Positions 7,652-15,749 are shown, numbered from the stretch's first letter. The stretch is DNA of 24,154 bases from JBBIOI01 sp037443425 (GCA_037443425.1 JBBIOI010000046.1:1-24154); one strand, 5' to 3'. Notes: a model not told the origin generated them from the sequence alone. Made by a program: numbers and translations.

Positions 7652-8173
7652 TTATCTTAGAAGTTTATATTCGTTTTTTCTTTTAAGAATATACTGATTA
7701 ATCCCACCAGCCTCGAGGATCTCCATAATGAAATCAGGAAATGGTTTTACAATTATCACATCCCCTGTTGTCAAGTTTTTTATCTCTCCCTTTCTCACAT
7801 CTATTCTTAACCTATCACCCATACGAATCTTTTCTATCTCTTTTCCTACCTCAAAAATTGGAAGTCCTGAATTTAAAGAATTACGATAAAAAATTCTTGA
7901 AGAACTGGCACAGACAATAGCACCTATACCTTTTTCTTTAAGAAATAGAGGTGCATTTCTTGAAGAGGAACAGCCGAGATTTGAACCTCCAGCCCATATA
8001 TCTCCCTTTTTAACCTTTTTAGGAAATTCGGGTATCAGAAGTTCTCCTATATGCTCCATGATTGATTCACGTCCTTCATGGAGCCATTTACTTGGAGTGA
8101 TACTTTCTGTATTTACATTATCACCAACCTTCCAAACATTTCCCTCAATTATCCACTCTCCTTTGTTCTCCAC
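7652..8173 (-). CDS. LeuD-type small subunit of a hydro-lyase (pair 2)
   Basis: A 173-residue swivel-domain subunit starting at GTG 8173, which follows AGGAGGTAATAAA. A longer frame reaches back into the upstream gene but lacks such a site. The N-terminal family pattern is VGDNVNTESITPS. The substrate loop equivalent to YLRT of homoaconitase reads WLHE (residues 30-33), and the normally invariant GSSRE motif is altered to NLGCSSSRNA (residues 65-74), losing the glutamate. These changes, unlike pair 1, suggest a different substrate or stereochemistry. It sits 11 bases after its large subunit and just before the M24 pair. The fold call is firm; the reaction is not. Confidence 0.88.
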   Translation of the reverse strand: MENKGEWIIEGNVWKVGDNVNTESITPSKWLHEGRESIMEHIGELLIPEFPKKVKKGDIWAGGSNLGCSSSRNAPLFLKEKGIGAIVCASSSRIFYRNSLNSGLPIFEVGKEIEKIRMGDRLRIDVRKGEIKNLTTGDVIIVKPFPDFIMEILEAGGINQYILKRKNEYKLLR

Positions 8174-8184
8174 TTTATTACCTC

Positions 8185-9441
8185 CTATAGATAATCCCTT
8201 GGATCTGCAATCTTTCCTTCTATGGCAGTTGCTGCACACGTTGCAGGAGATGCAAGATATGTAAGAGAACCCTCAGCTGTCCTTCCTACCCAGTTTCTTG
8301 GTCCAGGATGCATCTGTACTTCCCCGGGAGCCAGATGTCCAATACTTAATGTCTGGCATGTCCCACAAAAAGGTGGGAAAAGGTTACATCCACTCTCTAT
8401 AAATACTTGAAGAAGACCCTCTTCTGCACACTTTTTTAATACTTCATGTGTTTCTGGGATAATCAATGTCCTTGTCTTAACCTTTCTCCCTTTTAATATC
8501 TTTGCCGCCTCTCTCATATCGTAGATGCTACCTCCTGTGCATGTTCCAATACAAACCTGATCAATCCTTATACCAAGACACTCAACAAGGGGCTTTGTAT
8601 TGTCAGGCGAGGAAGGTGCACATACGAGTGGTTCAAGCTGAGAGACATCAAATTGATATACCTTCTCAAATTCTGCATCTGGATCACTCTTTACAATCTC
8701 AAACGACCCATTAACTCTACCTTTTAAATACTCAAGGGTGAGCTCATCGGGTTCTATAAAACTGCATTTTGCTCCAAGCTCAGTAGCCATTAAGGTAAAA
8801 GGAACCCTTAGGGGGACAGGAAGTGAATGGATGTATGGTCCATCCCATTCTATACATTTATAAACTGATGCATCCATACCCACCTTCCCAATGATATATT
8901 GAATCACATCACGTGGATAAACACCTTTTGGGGGTTCTCCTTTAATTATATATTTATGGGTTTGAGGCACTTTAAGCCATAGTGTACCTGTTAAAAATAC
9001 GTGAGCCATTTCGATCCCGCACTGAACAGATATAGCTCCCACTGCCCCATAGGCAGGTGTATGTGAATCCCCAAAAACACAAAGTGCACCCGGATATGCC
9101 AGCCCCTCTTCCATGATAATTATGTGAGCAATACCAGAGCCGAAGTCAAATACCCTGATACCAAGTTTCTCTGCCCACTCTCGGGTCTTTTTCTGATTCT
9201 CAGCAAGTTCATCGCTATGGGCTGTGCAAAAGTGATGGCTGAGAAACATTCCTACCTTTTTAGGGTCAAAAACTCCAATCATCTCACCAAGAGATGTAAA
9301 TTGTTCATATTTTTTGGCATCAAACCCCTCATGCATTCCCGCATAATCGATACGAGCTGTTACAATATCTCCAGGTGAGATATGTTCAATCGGTTTGACT
9401 GAATGACTCATCAAAATCTTTTCAACAGCTGTGTATGGCAT
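8185..9441 (-). CDS. LeuC/homoaconitase-type large subunit of a hydro-lyase (pair 2)
   Basis: A 418-residue aconitase-superfamily large subunit. It shows the FGDSHTPAYGAVGA signature (about residues 123-136) and the three [4Fe-4S] cysteines in IGTCTGG (Cys301) and PPFCGTCQT (Cys359, Cys362). The fourth iron would bind substrate hydroxyl and carboxylate groups, as in aconitase. ATG 9441 is preceded by AAGGGG at good spacing. It follows the fused TRAP permease by 35 bases on the same strand. Compared with the pair 1 large subunit, most substrate-side segments differ (for example SHHFCTAHSDE versus DHRVPPTTITTAE), suggesting a distinct step of the same pathway. Leucine biosynthesis and the TCA cycle are unlikely from context. 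Confidence 0.92.
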   Translation of the reverse strand: MPYTAVEKILMSHSVKPIEHISPGDIVTARIDYAGMHEGFDAKKYEQFTSLGEMIGVFDPKKVGMFLSHHFCTAHSDELAENQKKTREWAEKLGIRVFDFGSGIAHIIIMEEGLAYPGALCVFGDSHTPAYGAVGAISVQCGIEMAHVFLTGTLWLKVPQTHKYIIKGEPPKGVYPRDVIQYIIGKVGMDASVYKCIEWDGPYIHSLPVPLRVPFTLMATELGAKCSFIEPDELTLEYLKGRVNGSFEIVKSDPDAEFEKVYQFDVSQLEPLVCAPSSPDNTKPLVECLGIRIDQVCIGTCTGGSIYDMREAAKILKGRKVKTRTLIIPETHEVLKKCAEEGLLQVFIESGCNLFPPFCGTCQTLSIGHLAPGEVQMHPGPRNWVGRTAEGSLTYLASPATCAATAIEGKIADPRDYL

Positions 9442-9476
9442 AGATTTACCCCTTTTTTATTTAGAATTTTTTCGGC

Positions 9477-11306
9477 TCATTTCCCTCCCACGAGTAAAAG
9501 GGAGATAGATGGAAAGTAAGTAATAAAGAAAAGGCCAATGAATAGAATGATGAGAAATGGCATAACAGCCTTTACAACCTCTGATACAGGCTCTTTACAG
9601 ACTGCACTCATAACAAAAAGGTGCATACCAACAGGTGGGGTAAGGAAGGCAAGCTCCATATTGATAGTCATTAAAATCCCAAAGTGTATCCCGCTTATAC
9701 CGAGTTGCTGAAGGATTGGATATACGAGGGGCAAAACAATAAGTATAATTGATCCTGGAGAAAGAAACATACCCATTATAAATATTGCTATGTTCATGAT
9801 TGCGAGGAATTGCCATGGTTTAATCTGAGCAGAGGAGATTAAAGAAAGGAGTCGATCAGAGAGTTGTTCCATAGTTACTAAAAACCCGAAAAGGGTTGCT
9901 GTCATAATTATAAAATAGATCATAGATGAGAGCACAACAGAGTCATTAAGTATTGAAATTATCTCTTTAAAACCAACGTTTTTATAAATTCCAAAGCATA
10001 CAAGTGCAGCATAAAAAACCGAAACTACAGCTGCCTCTGTAACAGTAAAGACACCGCTATAAATCCCTCCCATTATAAGAACTGGCATGATTAGTGCCCA
10101 GAACGAATCCTTTGTCTTCTGGATGACCTCTTTAATGGAGAATCTCTCTTCTGAAGAAGCCCTCCCATAACCTTTGAATTTGCATATAAGCCAGATCTCG
10201 ATAGAAATTGCAGCCCCGAGGATGAAGCCTGGAAGGAATCCTGCAATATATAAGGATGAGACGGATTCTCCTGATACCGCACCATAAAGTATTAAAATTG
10301 TAGAAGGAGGAATTAATATATCAAGGGTTCCACCTGCTCCAATTAAACCCATACAAAATCTCTTAGGGTACCCTTTTTCAATCATCCACGGGATTGCAAT
10401 AATTCCGATTGTAGCTGCAAGCGCAGCACTTACGCCAGATATACATGAGAATATAACGGCTGCAAACATTACAGCTATGGCCAATCCACCATCAATCTTT
10501 TTTAAAAGTGCATATCCAAGCTCAAGTAAAGGTCGTGCAAGTCCTCCCTTCATCATGAGATTTCCAGCTACTATAAAATATGGTATCGCAATGAGGACAA
10601 ACTTGTTTACACTCCAGAACATCTTAGGTGCTATCCCGTCTAACTTGATCATATTGAAGAAGAGAAGACAACTTAAAGAAGCAATACCAAGGCTAAAGGC
10701 AATCGGCATTCCAAGAAAGAGCATGATAAGAAGAATCAAGACAAGTGCAATGGTTACTTCTACCTTTGTTGTCAGAATATATATTAATACCAACGATAAC
10801 CCAATCAATAATGCTATAAGTGGATCTTTCCAGGCCTCCTCACCTTTAAGCCTTTTTGCTAAAATAAAGATTCTCTCTATGATTCGGATAATCAGAAGAA
10901 TGCCACCTATTGGCATAATAAGAAATGGTAGATACATCTTAAATTTAAGATGACTTTCAGATGTGATGCCTGTGAGATAGGCCTTTTTGACCATTAAATA
11001 GCCTCCCCAGGCTACTACTATCACAAATGCAAGGCAAAGAAGGGCATGGTATAGATGTATAATATTCTGCCTTTTAGGAGAGAGTTTTCTTATGAAAAGA
11101 TCGACACGTACATGTTCATCTGTCTTTATAAGTGAACTTATTCCAAAAAAAACAGCCCAGATGATTCCATAGACAGCAATCTCATCAGACCAGTCAAGTG
11201 ACCAATGGAATACATATCGAGCAACTACACTGTAAAAGGATAAGCAAAGAGAAAAAAAGACAATCAATGCGGAAATCCACTTTTCTATCCTGTCCCAACG
11301 TTCCAC
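9477..11306 (-). CDS. dctQM: TRAP transporter permease, fused DctQ-DctM
   Basis: A 609-residue inner-membrane protein. The first 150 or so residues are the small DctQ domain with four hydrophobic segments (including FYSVVARYVFHWSLDWSDE, typical of DctQ). From about residue 180 the large DctM domain follows (LFLGMPIAFSLGIASL, GAGGTLDILIPPSTILILYG, SPGSIILIVLPLVYPI), with about a dozen membrane segments. It would drive sodium- or proton-coupled uptake of the substrate delivered by the DctP protein encoded at 13290-14312. Start GTG 11306 lies three bases after the [2Fe-2S] protein's stop codon, with GGGAGG somewhat far upstream. The fused form contrasts with the separate DctQ and DctM genes of the plus-strand operon. 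Confidence 0.93.
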   Translation of the reverse strand: MERWDRIEKWISALIVFFSLCLSFYSVVARYVFHWSLDWSDEIAVYGIIWAVFFGISSLIKTDEHVRVDLFIRKLSPKRQNIIHLYHALLCLAFVIVVAWGGYLMVKKAYLTGITSESHLKFKMYLPFLIMPIGGILLIIRIIERIFILAKRLKGEEAWKDPLIALLIGLSLVLIYILTTKVEVTIALVLILLIMLFLGMPIAFSLGIASLSCLLFFNMIKLDGIAPKMFWSVNKFVLIAIPYFIVAGNLMMKGGLARPLLELGYALLKKIDGGLAIAVMFAAVIFSCISGVSAALAATIGIIAIPWMIEKGYPKRFCMGLIGAGGTLDILIPPSTILILYGAVSGESVSSLYIAGFLPGFILGAAISIEIWLICKFKGYGRASSEERFSIKEVIQKTKDSFWALIMPVLIMGGIYSGVFTVTEAAVVSVFYAALVCFGIYKNVGFKEIISILNDSVVLSSMIYFIIMTATLFGFLVTMEQLSDRLLSLISSAQIKPWQFLAIMNIAIFIMGMFLSPGSIILIVLPLVYPILQQLGISGIHFGILMTINMELAFLTPPVGMHLFVMSAVCKEPVSEVVKAVMPFLIILFIGLFFITYFPSISLLLVGGK

Positions 11307-11308
11307 TA

Positions 11309-11650
11309 TTAATCTTTCGCCCTCCCTTCATCCGTCTTTACTACCAAGTCTTTTATATGATGCTCAGGATATGTAACTGGATCTATTATTATACTATCTC
11401 CTGGTCTAACAATGGTAAGACAAGCAAGCCTCTTTTTTTTATTCACCCTTACCATACATGATTTACACATCTGTAAACCACAACAGTAATCTCTGAAGCT
11501 AAGGGTTTGATCCAGTTCAGTTTGAATCTTATTTAGTAGGACAAGAACCGAAAGCGGTGCTTCTACCTTTAAACGGTATTCAACATAATAGGGTTTCTTA
11601 TCCCTTTCAGGGTCAAATCTAAACACAAGGGCAGTAATATCTTTCTTCAA
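11309..11650 (-). CDS. Miniature [2Fe-2S] subunit, N-terminal domain of SdhB/FrdB only
   Basis: 113 residues matching only the plant-type ferredoxin domain of succinate dehydrogenase/fumarate reductase iron-sulfur subunits. It begins with the FRFDPERDKKPYYVEY stretch and has LDQTLSFRDYCCGLQMCKSC with cysteines 57, 62, 65 and 77 placed for a [2Fe-2S] cluster. The usual C-terminal domain with [4Fe-4S] and [3Fe-4S] clusters is missing and there is no membrane anchor gene, so this looks like a soluble electron carrier for the flavoprotein encoded just before it. The start is a TTG at 11650 after GAGGT and overlaps closely with the flavoprotein's end. It would pass electrons from substrate oxidation to an unknown acceptor. 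Confidence 0.88.
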   Translation of the reverse strand: MKKDITALVFRFDPERDKKPYYVEYRLKVEAPLSVLVLLNKIQTELDQTLSFRDYCCGLQMCKSCMVRVNKKKRLACLTIVRPGDSIIIDPVTYPEHHIKDLVVKTDEGRAKD

Positions 11651-11651
11651 A

Positions 11652-13283
11652 TCAGACCTCAGGTTTCATCCTATATAAAATTACTGGTGAAAAAAAGAGA
11701 TTTATCTTTCCGTCATCAAATCGAGCAGTTGTATGTTTGGGTACATCTCCCTTATTTGGAAAATCATTGCGATAATGAAACCCTCTACTCTCTTCTCGGA
11801 AAAGGCCACTTTCTGAAATGATCTCAGCGCATTGGATAGTTGAAAAAAATTCAATTCCATTAACCCACTCGATATTAAATCTCTTAAAGTTAGGAACACT
11901 TAAGCGAGCGGCCTTTTCTTTTAATGCCTTTATATTGTTTATTGCCTTTTTAAGTCCATTTCCATCTCTGAAAACGAATACATTTTCTACCATTATATTT
12001 TGTAATTCTTTTTTTAAATCTTTTAACGAAGATGGGTTCTTTTTATCTTCGAGTAAACCAAAGACCCTTTTTTCCTCTTCTAAGATCTCTTGAATTGATG
12101 ACTCCTTAGGCCAATCGTTTTCCTTTGCAAATCTTAATGCCTCTCTTCCAGCAACAAATCCAAAAACAATCATCTGTGCAAAGCTATAGCCGGGAAGTCT
12201 CACTCCGCCATGGACACCACCCATCACCTCTCCCGCAGCATAAACTCCTGGGATTGTTGTCTCACATCTTTCGTTTACCTTGATACCTCCCATACAGAAA
12301 TGAGACCCTATTGTAATTTCTATCCTATTTTTAGAAGGGTCAATTCCAAGGGTTTGAATAAATCTTCTTCTTCTCATCATACTGCTTATAGGAAAATCCC
12401 AATCTTCTGGTCCACGATTTCTTCGGTCTATATAAATTGGACCATCACCACTCTTAAGGACTCTAAAAATATCTTGAACAAAATATGGAGAATATGATTC
12501 CCCTATATATTTAGAAGGACTGGGAAGTATCTCTCCATGCCGATTCATATAAGGACCTTTCCAGAATTCTGGAAAGTATCTTAGATTAAGACATCTTGGC
12601 TCAGCAGGCAAAGGAACAAACTGAACCATCTCCATATCTATGAGTTCAGCTCCTGCCAAAAAGGCCATAATGTGTCCTGTAGCTGATGCATGGGTAGAGA
12701 TACCAAAGGGATTATTGCTTGAGTATGGGTAGAGTTCCCCTGAAGCACCGCCTGTAGCAATGATTATAGATTTAGGCTTAATAACAAAAAATCTTCCTGT
12801 TGTTATATCTAATGCTGTGGCCCATGATACTCTATCATCTTTTTTTATCAAGCTTGTAACAAGGACATCTTCATATAGCTCAATGTTTGGTCTTTTCTTT
12901 AACTCCTTTCTCAATTTAGAAAGGGCCTCAACCCCGGGTACACACATAGACCTTTCGCCCATAGGAAAAACAGGAATACCAAAAGACCTTAATCTTTCGA
13001 GTGAAGGATGTATCTCATTAACCATTAGCCATACAATATTCTGATCATTTAAGAAATCTCCAGCAATGATTGCCCTTTTAAACATCTCTTCTATCGACTT
13101 AGAAGCTGATGTTCCCCCATTACCTGTTGGTGTAAGCCCGCTTTGACCTATAGGTCCTCTGTTTACAAGTAGAATCTTAACTTCCTTATCAGAGGAGGCT
13201 TCAATGGCTGCTATTGCACCGCTTCCTCCTCCGCCAATAATTAGGATGTCACATCTCTTAATCTCGTAATCTTTTAAAACCAC
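11652..13283 (-). CDS. Fumarate reductase/succinate dehydrogenase-type flavoprotein, substrate unknown
   Basis: A 543-residue FAD protein of the FrdA/SdhA/NadB/AprA family. The N-terminal dinucleotide fold is at residues 13-22 (ILIIGGGGSG). Active-site positions compare as follows: SHFCMGGI keeps the catalytic-region histidine (His328), VRLPGYS keeps the arginine (Arg362), and IDRRNRG keeps a likely acid-shuttle arginine near 287-288. The YHPTG histidine segment of FrdA is replaced by FVPLPAE, and the histidine that carries covalent FAD is absent by eye. It probably oxidises or reduces a C-C bond next to a carboxylate on a substrate other than succinate. GTG 13283 is four bases from the DctP stop. 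It resembles tricarballylate dehydrogenase (TcuA) systems in context, but that is a hypothesis only. Confidence 0.88.
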   Translation of the reverse strand: MVLKDYEIKRCDILIIGGGGSGAIAAIEASSDKEVKILLVNRGPIGQSGLTPTGNGGTSASKSIEEMFKRAIIAGDFLNDQNIVWLMVNEIHPSLERLRSFGIPVFPMGERSMCVPGVEALSKLRKELKKRPNIELYEDVLVTSLIKKDDRVSWATALDITTGRFFVIKPKSIIIATGGASGELYPYSSNNPFGISTHASATGHIMAFLAGAELIDMEMVQFVPLPAEPRCLNLRYFPEFWKGPYMNRHGEILPSPSKYIGESYSPYFVQDIFRVLKSGDGPIYIDRRNRGPEDWDFPISSMMRRRRFIQTLGIDPSKNRIEITIGSHFCMGGIKVNERCETTIPGVYAAGEVMGGVHGGVRLPGYSFAQMIVFGFVAGREALRFAKENDWPKESSIQEILEEEKRVFGLLEDKKNPSSLKDLKKELQNIMVENVFVFRDGNGLKKAINNIKALKEKAARLSVPNFKRFNIEWVNGIEFFSTIQCAEIISESGLFREESRGFHYRNDFPNKGDVPKHTTARFDDGKINLFFSPVILYRMKPEV

Positions 13284-13289
13284 CCTTTT

Positions 13290-14312
13290 TCACTTTCTTT
13301 CTTTTATGATCCTCTCAATCTCTCTCTGTGCCTCTTGAATAAGGTCAAGGCCAATCTTAGGCCCATACTCTGTATAAACAGGCTGAAGTGCCCTTTTCCA
13401 TTCAGTTACCTCTGTTTGGGTTAGGAATGCTACCTGGCAGCCTTTAGCTTTAATCTGATCAAATACCTTTTTATCGTCTACAATAATTTCAGCCCTCTGT
13501 TCTTTCACCAATCTTTCAATTGCCTCAGAAATTCCACTTTTTACATCTGAAGGCAGGCCGTTCCACCAGCTTATATTACTTATCAGATATACCAATGTTG
13601 CATTCATCATGCCCGCATTTGTAACAAACTTTTGGATATCGTAGTATTTACGTGCCAAAAAAACAACCCCTGGGGTTAAAGCCCCATCAATAACACCTTG
13701 TTGAAGTGCAGTATATGTCTCTTCAGATGCAATCACTACAGGAATAGCACCTAATGCCTTTAATGCAATTGCTCCCATTGGTCCATAGGATCTAATCTTA
13801 AGGCCTTTAAAATCCTCAACTTTAAGTAAAGGACGTTTATTATTAGATATTACTGCACTGCCTGATGAAACTGTGCCAAGAATCTTTATTCCCTTCTTTT
13901 CAACATTTGAGAAGATCTTTGCACCCATAGGCCCATCAAAGAATTTATATAGTGTTTCTACGTCAGGAAAAAGGAAAGGAAGATTTTTTAATTCCATGCT
14001 TGGATGAACAGGTTCCATGTTAGATGATATTACATACGCCATCTGAATCTCACCCTTCATGACAGCCTGAATCTCTTCCTGCCCTGTATAAAGTTGAGCA
14101 GCAGGATATGTACGCACCCTTACCTTATCTTTAAGTTTCTCATTAATGTACCTTGAGAGACGCTCAATACCAACCCCCATTTGCTGATGGCGCATCTGAA
14201 TAGTTGTAATCTTAATGTCAATGGGCTGTTGGGCCATCACTTCTGGTAATCCTGTAAAAATGAGTGCTCCAATAAGTAAGAGTAACAAAGTTATAATCAT
14301 AATCCTCTTCAT
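13290..14312 (-). CDS. dctP: TRAP transporter solute-binding protein DctP (minus-strand operon)
   Basis: A 340-residue periplasmic receptor with a clear signal peptide (basic start, LLLLLIGALIF core, probable cleavage after VMA at residue 27). It belongs to the DctP family. FKGLKIRSYG contains the arginine (Arg174) that in this family forms a salt bridge with the carboxylate of the ligand, and the ALQQGVIDGAL segment is also typical. It is the first gene of the operon, with GGAGGTGATATT before the ATG. It would deliver an organic acid to the DctQM permease (9477-11306). The ligand cannot be named from sequence. Confidence 0.93.
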   Translation of the reverse strand: MKRIMIITLLLLLIGALIFTGLPEVMAQQPIDIKITTIQMRHQQMGVGIERLSRYINEKLKDKVRVRTYPAAQLYTGQEEIQAVMKGEIQMAYVISSNMEPVHPSMELKNLPFLFPDVETLYKFFDGPMGAKIFSNVEKKGIKILGTVSSGSAVISNNKRPLLKVEDFKGLKIRSYGPMGAIALKALGAIPVVIASEETYTALQQGVIDGALTPGVVFLARKYYDIQKFVTNAGMMNATLVYLISNISWWNGLPSDVKSGISEAIERLVKEQRAEIIVDDKKVFDQIKAKGCQVAFLTQTEVTEWKRALQPVYTEYGPKIGLDLIQEAQREIERIIKERK

Positions 14313-14346
14313 AATATCACCTCCATGTAGTTTATTATTGCCAGAT

Positions 14347-14376
14347 ATTATATAAGTAAACTTAGGTAAAAATCAA
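14347..14376 (-). promoter_or_regulatory. Probable promoter of the long catabolic operon
   Basis: On the minus strand, TTGATT (14376-14371), an 18-base spacer and TATAAT (14352-14347) precede the DctP gene. Predicted transcription starts near 14340, leaving a leader of about 28 bases that holds GGAGGTGA. No operator repeat is obvious in the 136-base divergent space. Confidence 0.55.
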
Positions 14377-14412
14377 ATAATATTCTCTCACTTGTTTAAC
14401 CTCTAATTTATA

Positions 14413-14441
14413 TTGTTTTATCAAGAATAAGATGATATTAT
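14413..14441 (+). promoter_or_regulatory. Possible promoter of the small-gene/lytic transglycosylase group
   Basis: TTGTTT (14413-14418), 17 bases, then TATTAT (14436-14441) on the plus strand. The next ATG is at 14449, so a transcript from here would be nearly leaderless, and no good Shine-Dalgarno precedes that ATG. The area is AT-rich, so the match may be chance. Confidence 0.3.
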
Positions 14442-14448
14442 TCTTTAT

Positions 14449-14662
14449 ATGAAAACCGAAGAGGTAATTGAGAAAATCAAAGCTATAGAGTCTCCACTGA
14501 AAAGGCAACTTCTGATGGTGGGTAAATGAAATATTAAAGATTGCCATCGAGGCCCCGTCATCAGTAATAGAAGGGGACTCTCCAATTGAAATTGTAGATT
14601 TAGGGGAGGGATACGATACACTTTCAGAATTTCTTGACCTAAAGAGAAAGGCCTTAAAATGA
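14449..14662 (+). pseudogene. Small conserved-looking gene broken by one frameshift
   Basis: Two frames join into a sensible protein of about 70 residues. The first, from ATG 14449, reads MKTEEVIEKIKAIESPLKRQ and then LLMVGK before a TGA at 14527. The second, from about 14522 to the TGA at 14660-14662, reads VNEILKIAIEAP and later IEIVDLGEGYDTLSEFLDL. Dropping one G from GGG at 14520-14522 makes the join LLMVVNEILKIA. The final TGA overlaps the ATG of the next gene (ATGA at 14659-14662), the usual sign of translational coupling, which supports it being a real gene. I do not recognise the family. The break may be an assembly indel or a true mutation. Confidence 0.55.
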
Positions 14663-14868
14663 GAGTTAAAAAATATGAAGATTTATCGCCTATCGAGTTT
14701 CTTCTTTTGAGGGAGGAACTTGGCCTTCGAAGATATAGAAAGAGAAAAAAGAGAGATGAAGAGGAAAAAAGAATTTTAATCGAGCTTGGATTAAAAAAGA
14801 TGGAAGAAAAAGAAAAGGATGATTTTATCCCTCTCGGTAAGAGAAGAAGAAAAATAAAGATTTTTTAA
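14659..14868 (+). CDS. Small highly charged hypothetical protein (69 residues)
   Basis: The frame starts with ATG overlapping the stop of the preceding small gene (ATGA). The protein is dominated by Lys, Arg and Glu (RRYRKRKKRDEEEKR near residues 24-38, ending in GKRRRKIKIF), with a predicted helical and possibly coiled-coil middle. There is no signal peptide, membrane segment or cysteine motif. The basic tail would allow nucleic-acid or membrane-surface binding, but nothing proves it. The lytic transglycosylase gene begins 23 bases further on. I do not recognise a family. Confidence 0.55.
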   Translation: MRVKKYEDLSPIEFLLLREELGLRRYRKRKKRDEEEKRILIELGLKKMEEKEKDDFIPLGKRRRKIKIF

Positions 14869-14891
14869 TCCTAAAAACTACGGAGATTAGA

Positions 14892-15749
14892 ATGAAGAAG
14901 ACTTTCTTCTTATCGGTTATATTTTTATTATGGTCATCTTTTTGTGCCGGAAATGAATCAAATGAAATACCTGCTATCTATAAATCTCTCTTAAATCGCC
15001 TGTGCCAAGATGGGTTTGATATAGAATTCTTATCCAGACTCTTTTCTGACGAAAGGGCCCAATTTAATCATTCTTCCTTAAGGATTTATATAGATAAAAA
15101 AGAAGACCCTGATCGTTATAAAAAGTTTTTAACAAAGGAATCGATTCTTTCTGCAAAGAGATTTTTTCGCCAAAATCTAAATATTCTTAAAAAAATGGAA
15201 AGGATGTATCAGGTAGAAAAAGAGGTAGTTGTAGCTATCCTCCTTGTTGAATCGCGATTTGGAGAAAATATAGGAAAACATCGCATCATACCAACCCTTG
15301 CAAGTATTGCTACTCTCGAATTACCAGAAAACATTGAGTTGATTTATCAAAACCTAAACCAAGAGGATCAGAGATTCACGTATGAGGAAGTAGAATTTTT
15401 TGCAAGAAGAAGGGCAAATTGGGCTTATAATGAACTTAAATGTTTCTTAAAAATTATAAAGCAAGAGAATATAGATCCATTGGAGGTATTTGGATCTTTT
15501 GCTGGTGCTATGGGAATGGCTCAGTTCATTCCCTCAAGCTACATTCTCTACGCAAAGGCCCGAAACGGTCTTTTAGACTGGCTTCTAAATAAAGAGGAGG
15601 CGATTCTGAGCATAGGAAATTATCTTAGATCACATGGATGGAAAAAGAATCTCCCCCTTTCAAAAAAGAAAAAACTTTTATGGCACTATAATAATAGTGA
15701 TCCTTATGTAGATACTGTTTTAGAAATTGCCCATCGTATAAAAAAATAA
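14892..15749 (+). CDS. mltB: Lytic murein transglycosylase, MltB/SltB type (GH103)
   Basis: 285 residues with a hydrophobic export signal (TFFLSVIFLLWSSFCAG). It cleaves peptidoglycan glycan strands to form 1,6-anhydro ends in the periplasm. The catalytic glutamate is Glu120 in VVAILLVESRFG. Other family blocks are the PTLASIATLELPE stretch, GSFAGAMGMAQFIPSSY, a GNYLRSHGW segment and a C-terminal WHYNNSDPYVDTVLEIA. The cysteine in SSFCAG does not make a good lipobox, so a soluble periplasmic or anchored form is more likely than a lipoprotein. ATG 14892 follows CGGAGATTAGA. The gene has no visible link to the catabolic operons. Confidence 0.92.
   Translation: MKKTFFLSVIFLLWSSFCAGNESNEIPAIYKSLLNRLCQDGFDIEFLSRLFSDERAQFNHSSLRIYIDKKEDPDRYKKFLTKESILSAKRFFRQNLNILKKMERMYQVEKEVVVAILLVESRFGENIGKHRIIPTLASIATLELPENIELIYQNLNQEDQRFTYEEVEFFARRRANWAYNELKCFLKIIKQENIDPLEVFGSFAGAMGMAQFIPSSYILYAKARNGLLDWLLNKEEAILSIGNYLRSHGWKKNLPLSKKKKLLWHYNNSDPYVDTVLEIAHRIKK

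Noticed and set aside
3592..9441. Two leuCD pairs as leucine biosynthesis genes
   Set aside because: No leuA, leuB or ilv gene is present; the subunits are of the archaeal/homoaconitase type with altered substrate loops, and the neighbours are catabolic and transport genes.
14449..14529. Independent 26-residue peptide gene
   Set aside because: The continuation in the next frame and the ATGA overlap downstream fit better with one frameshifted gene.
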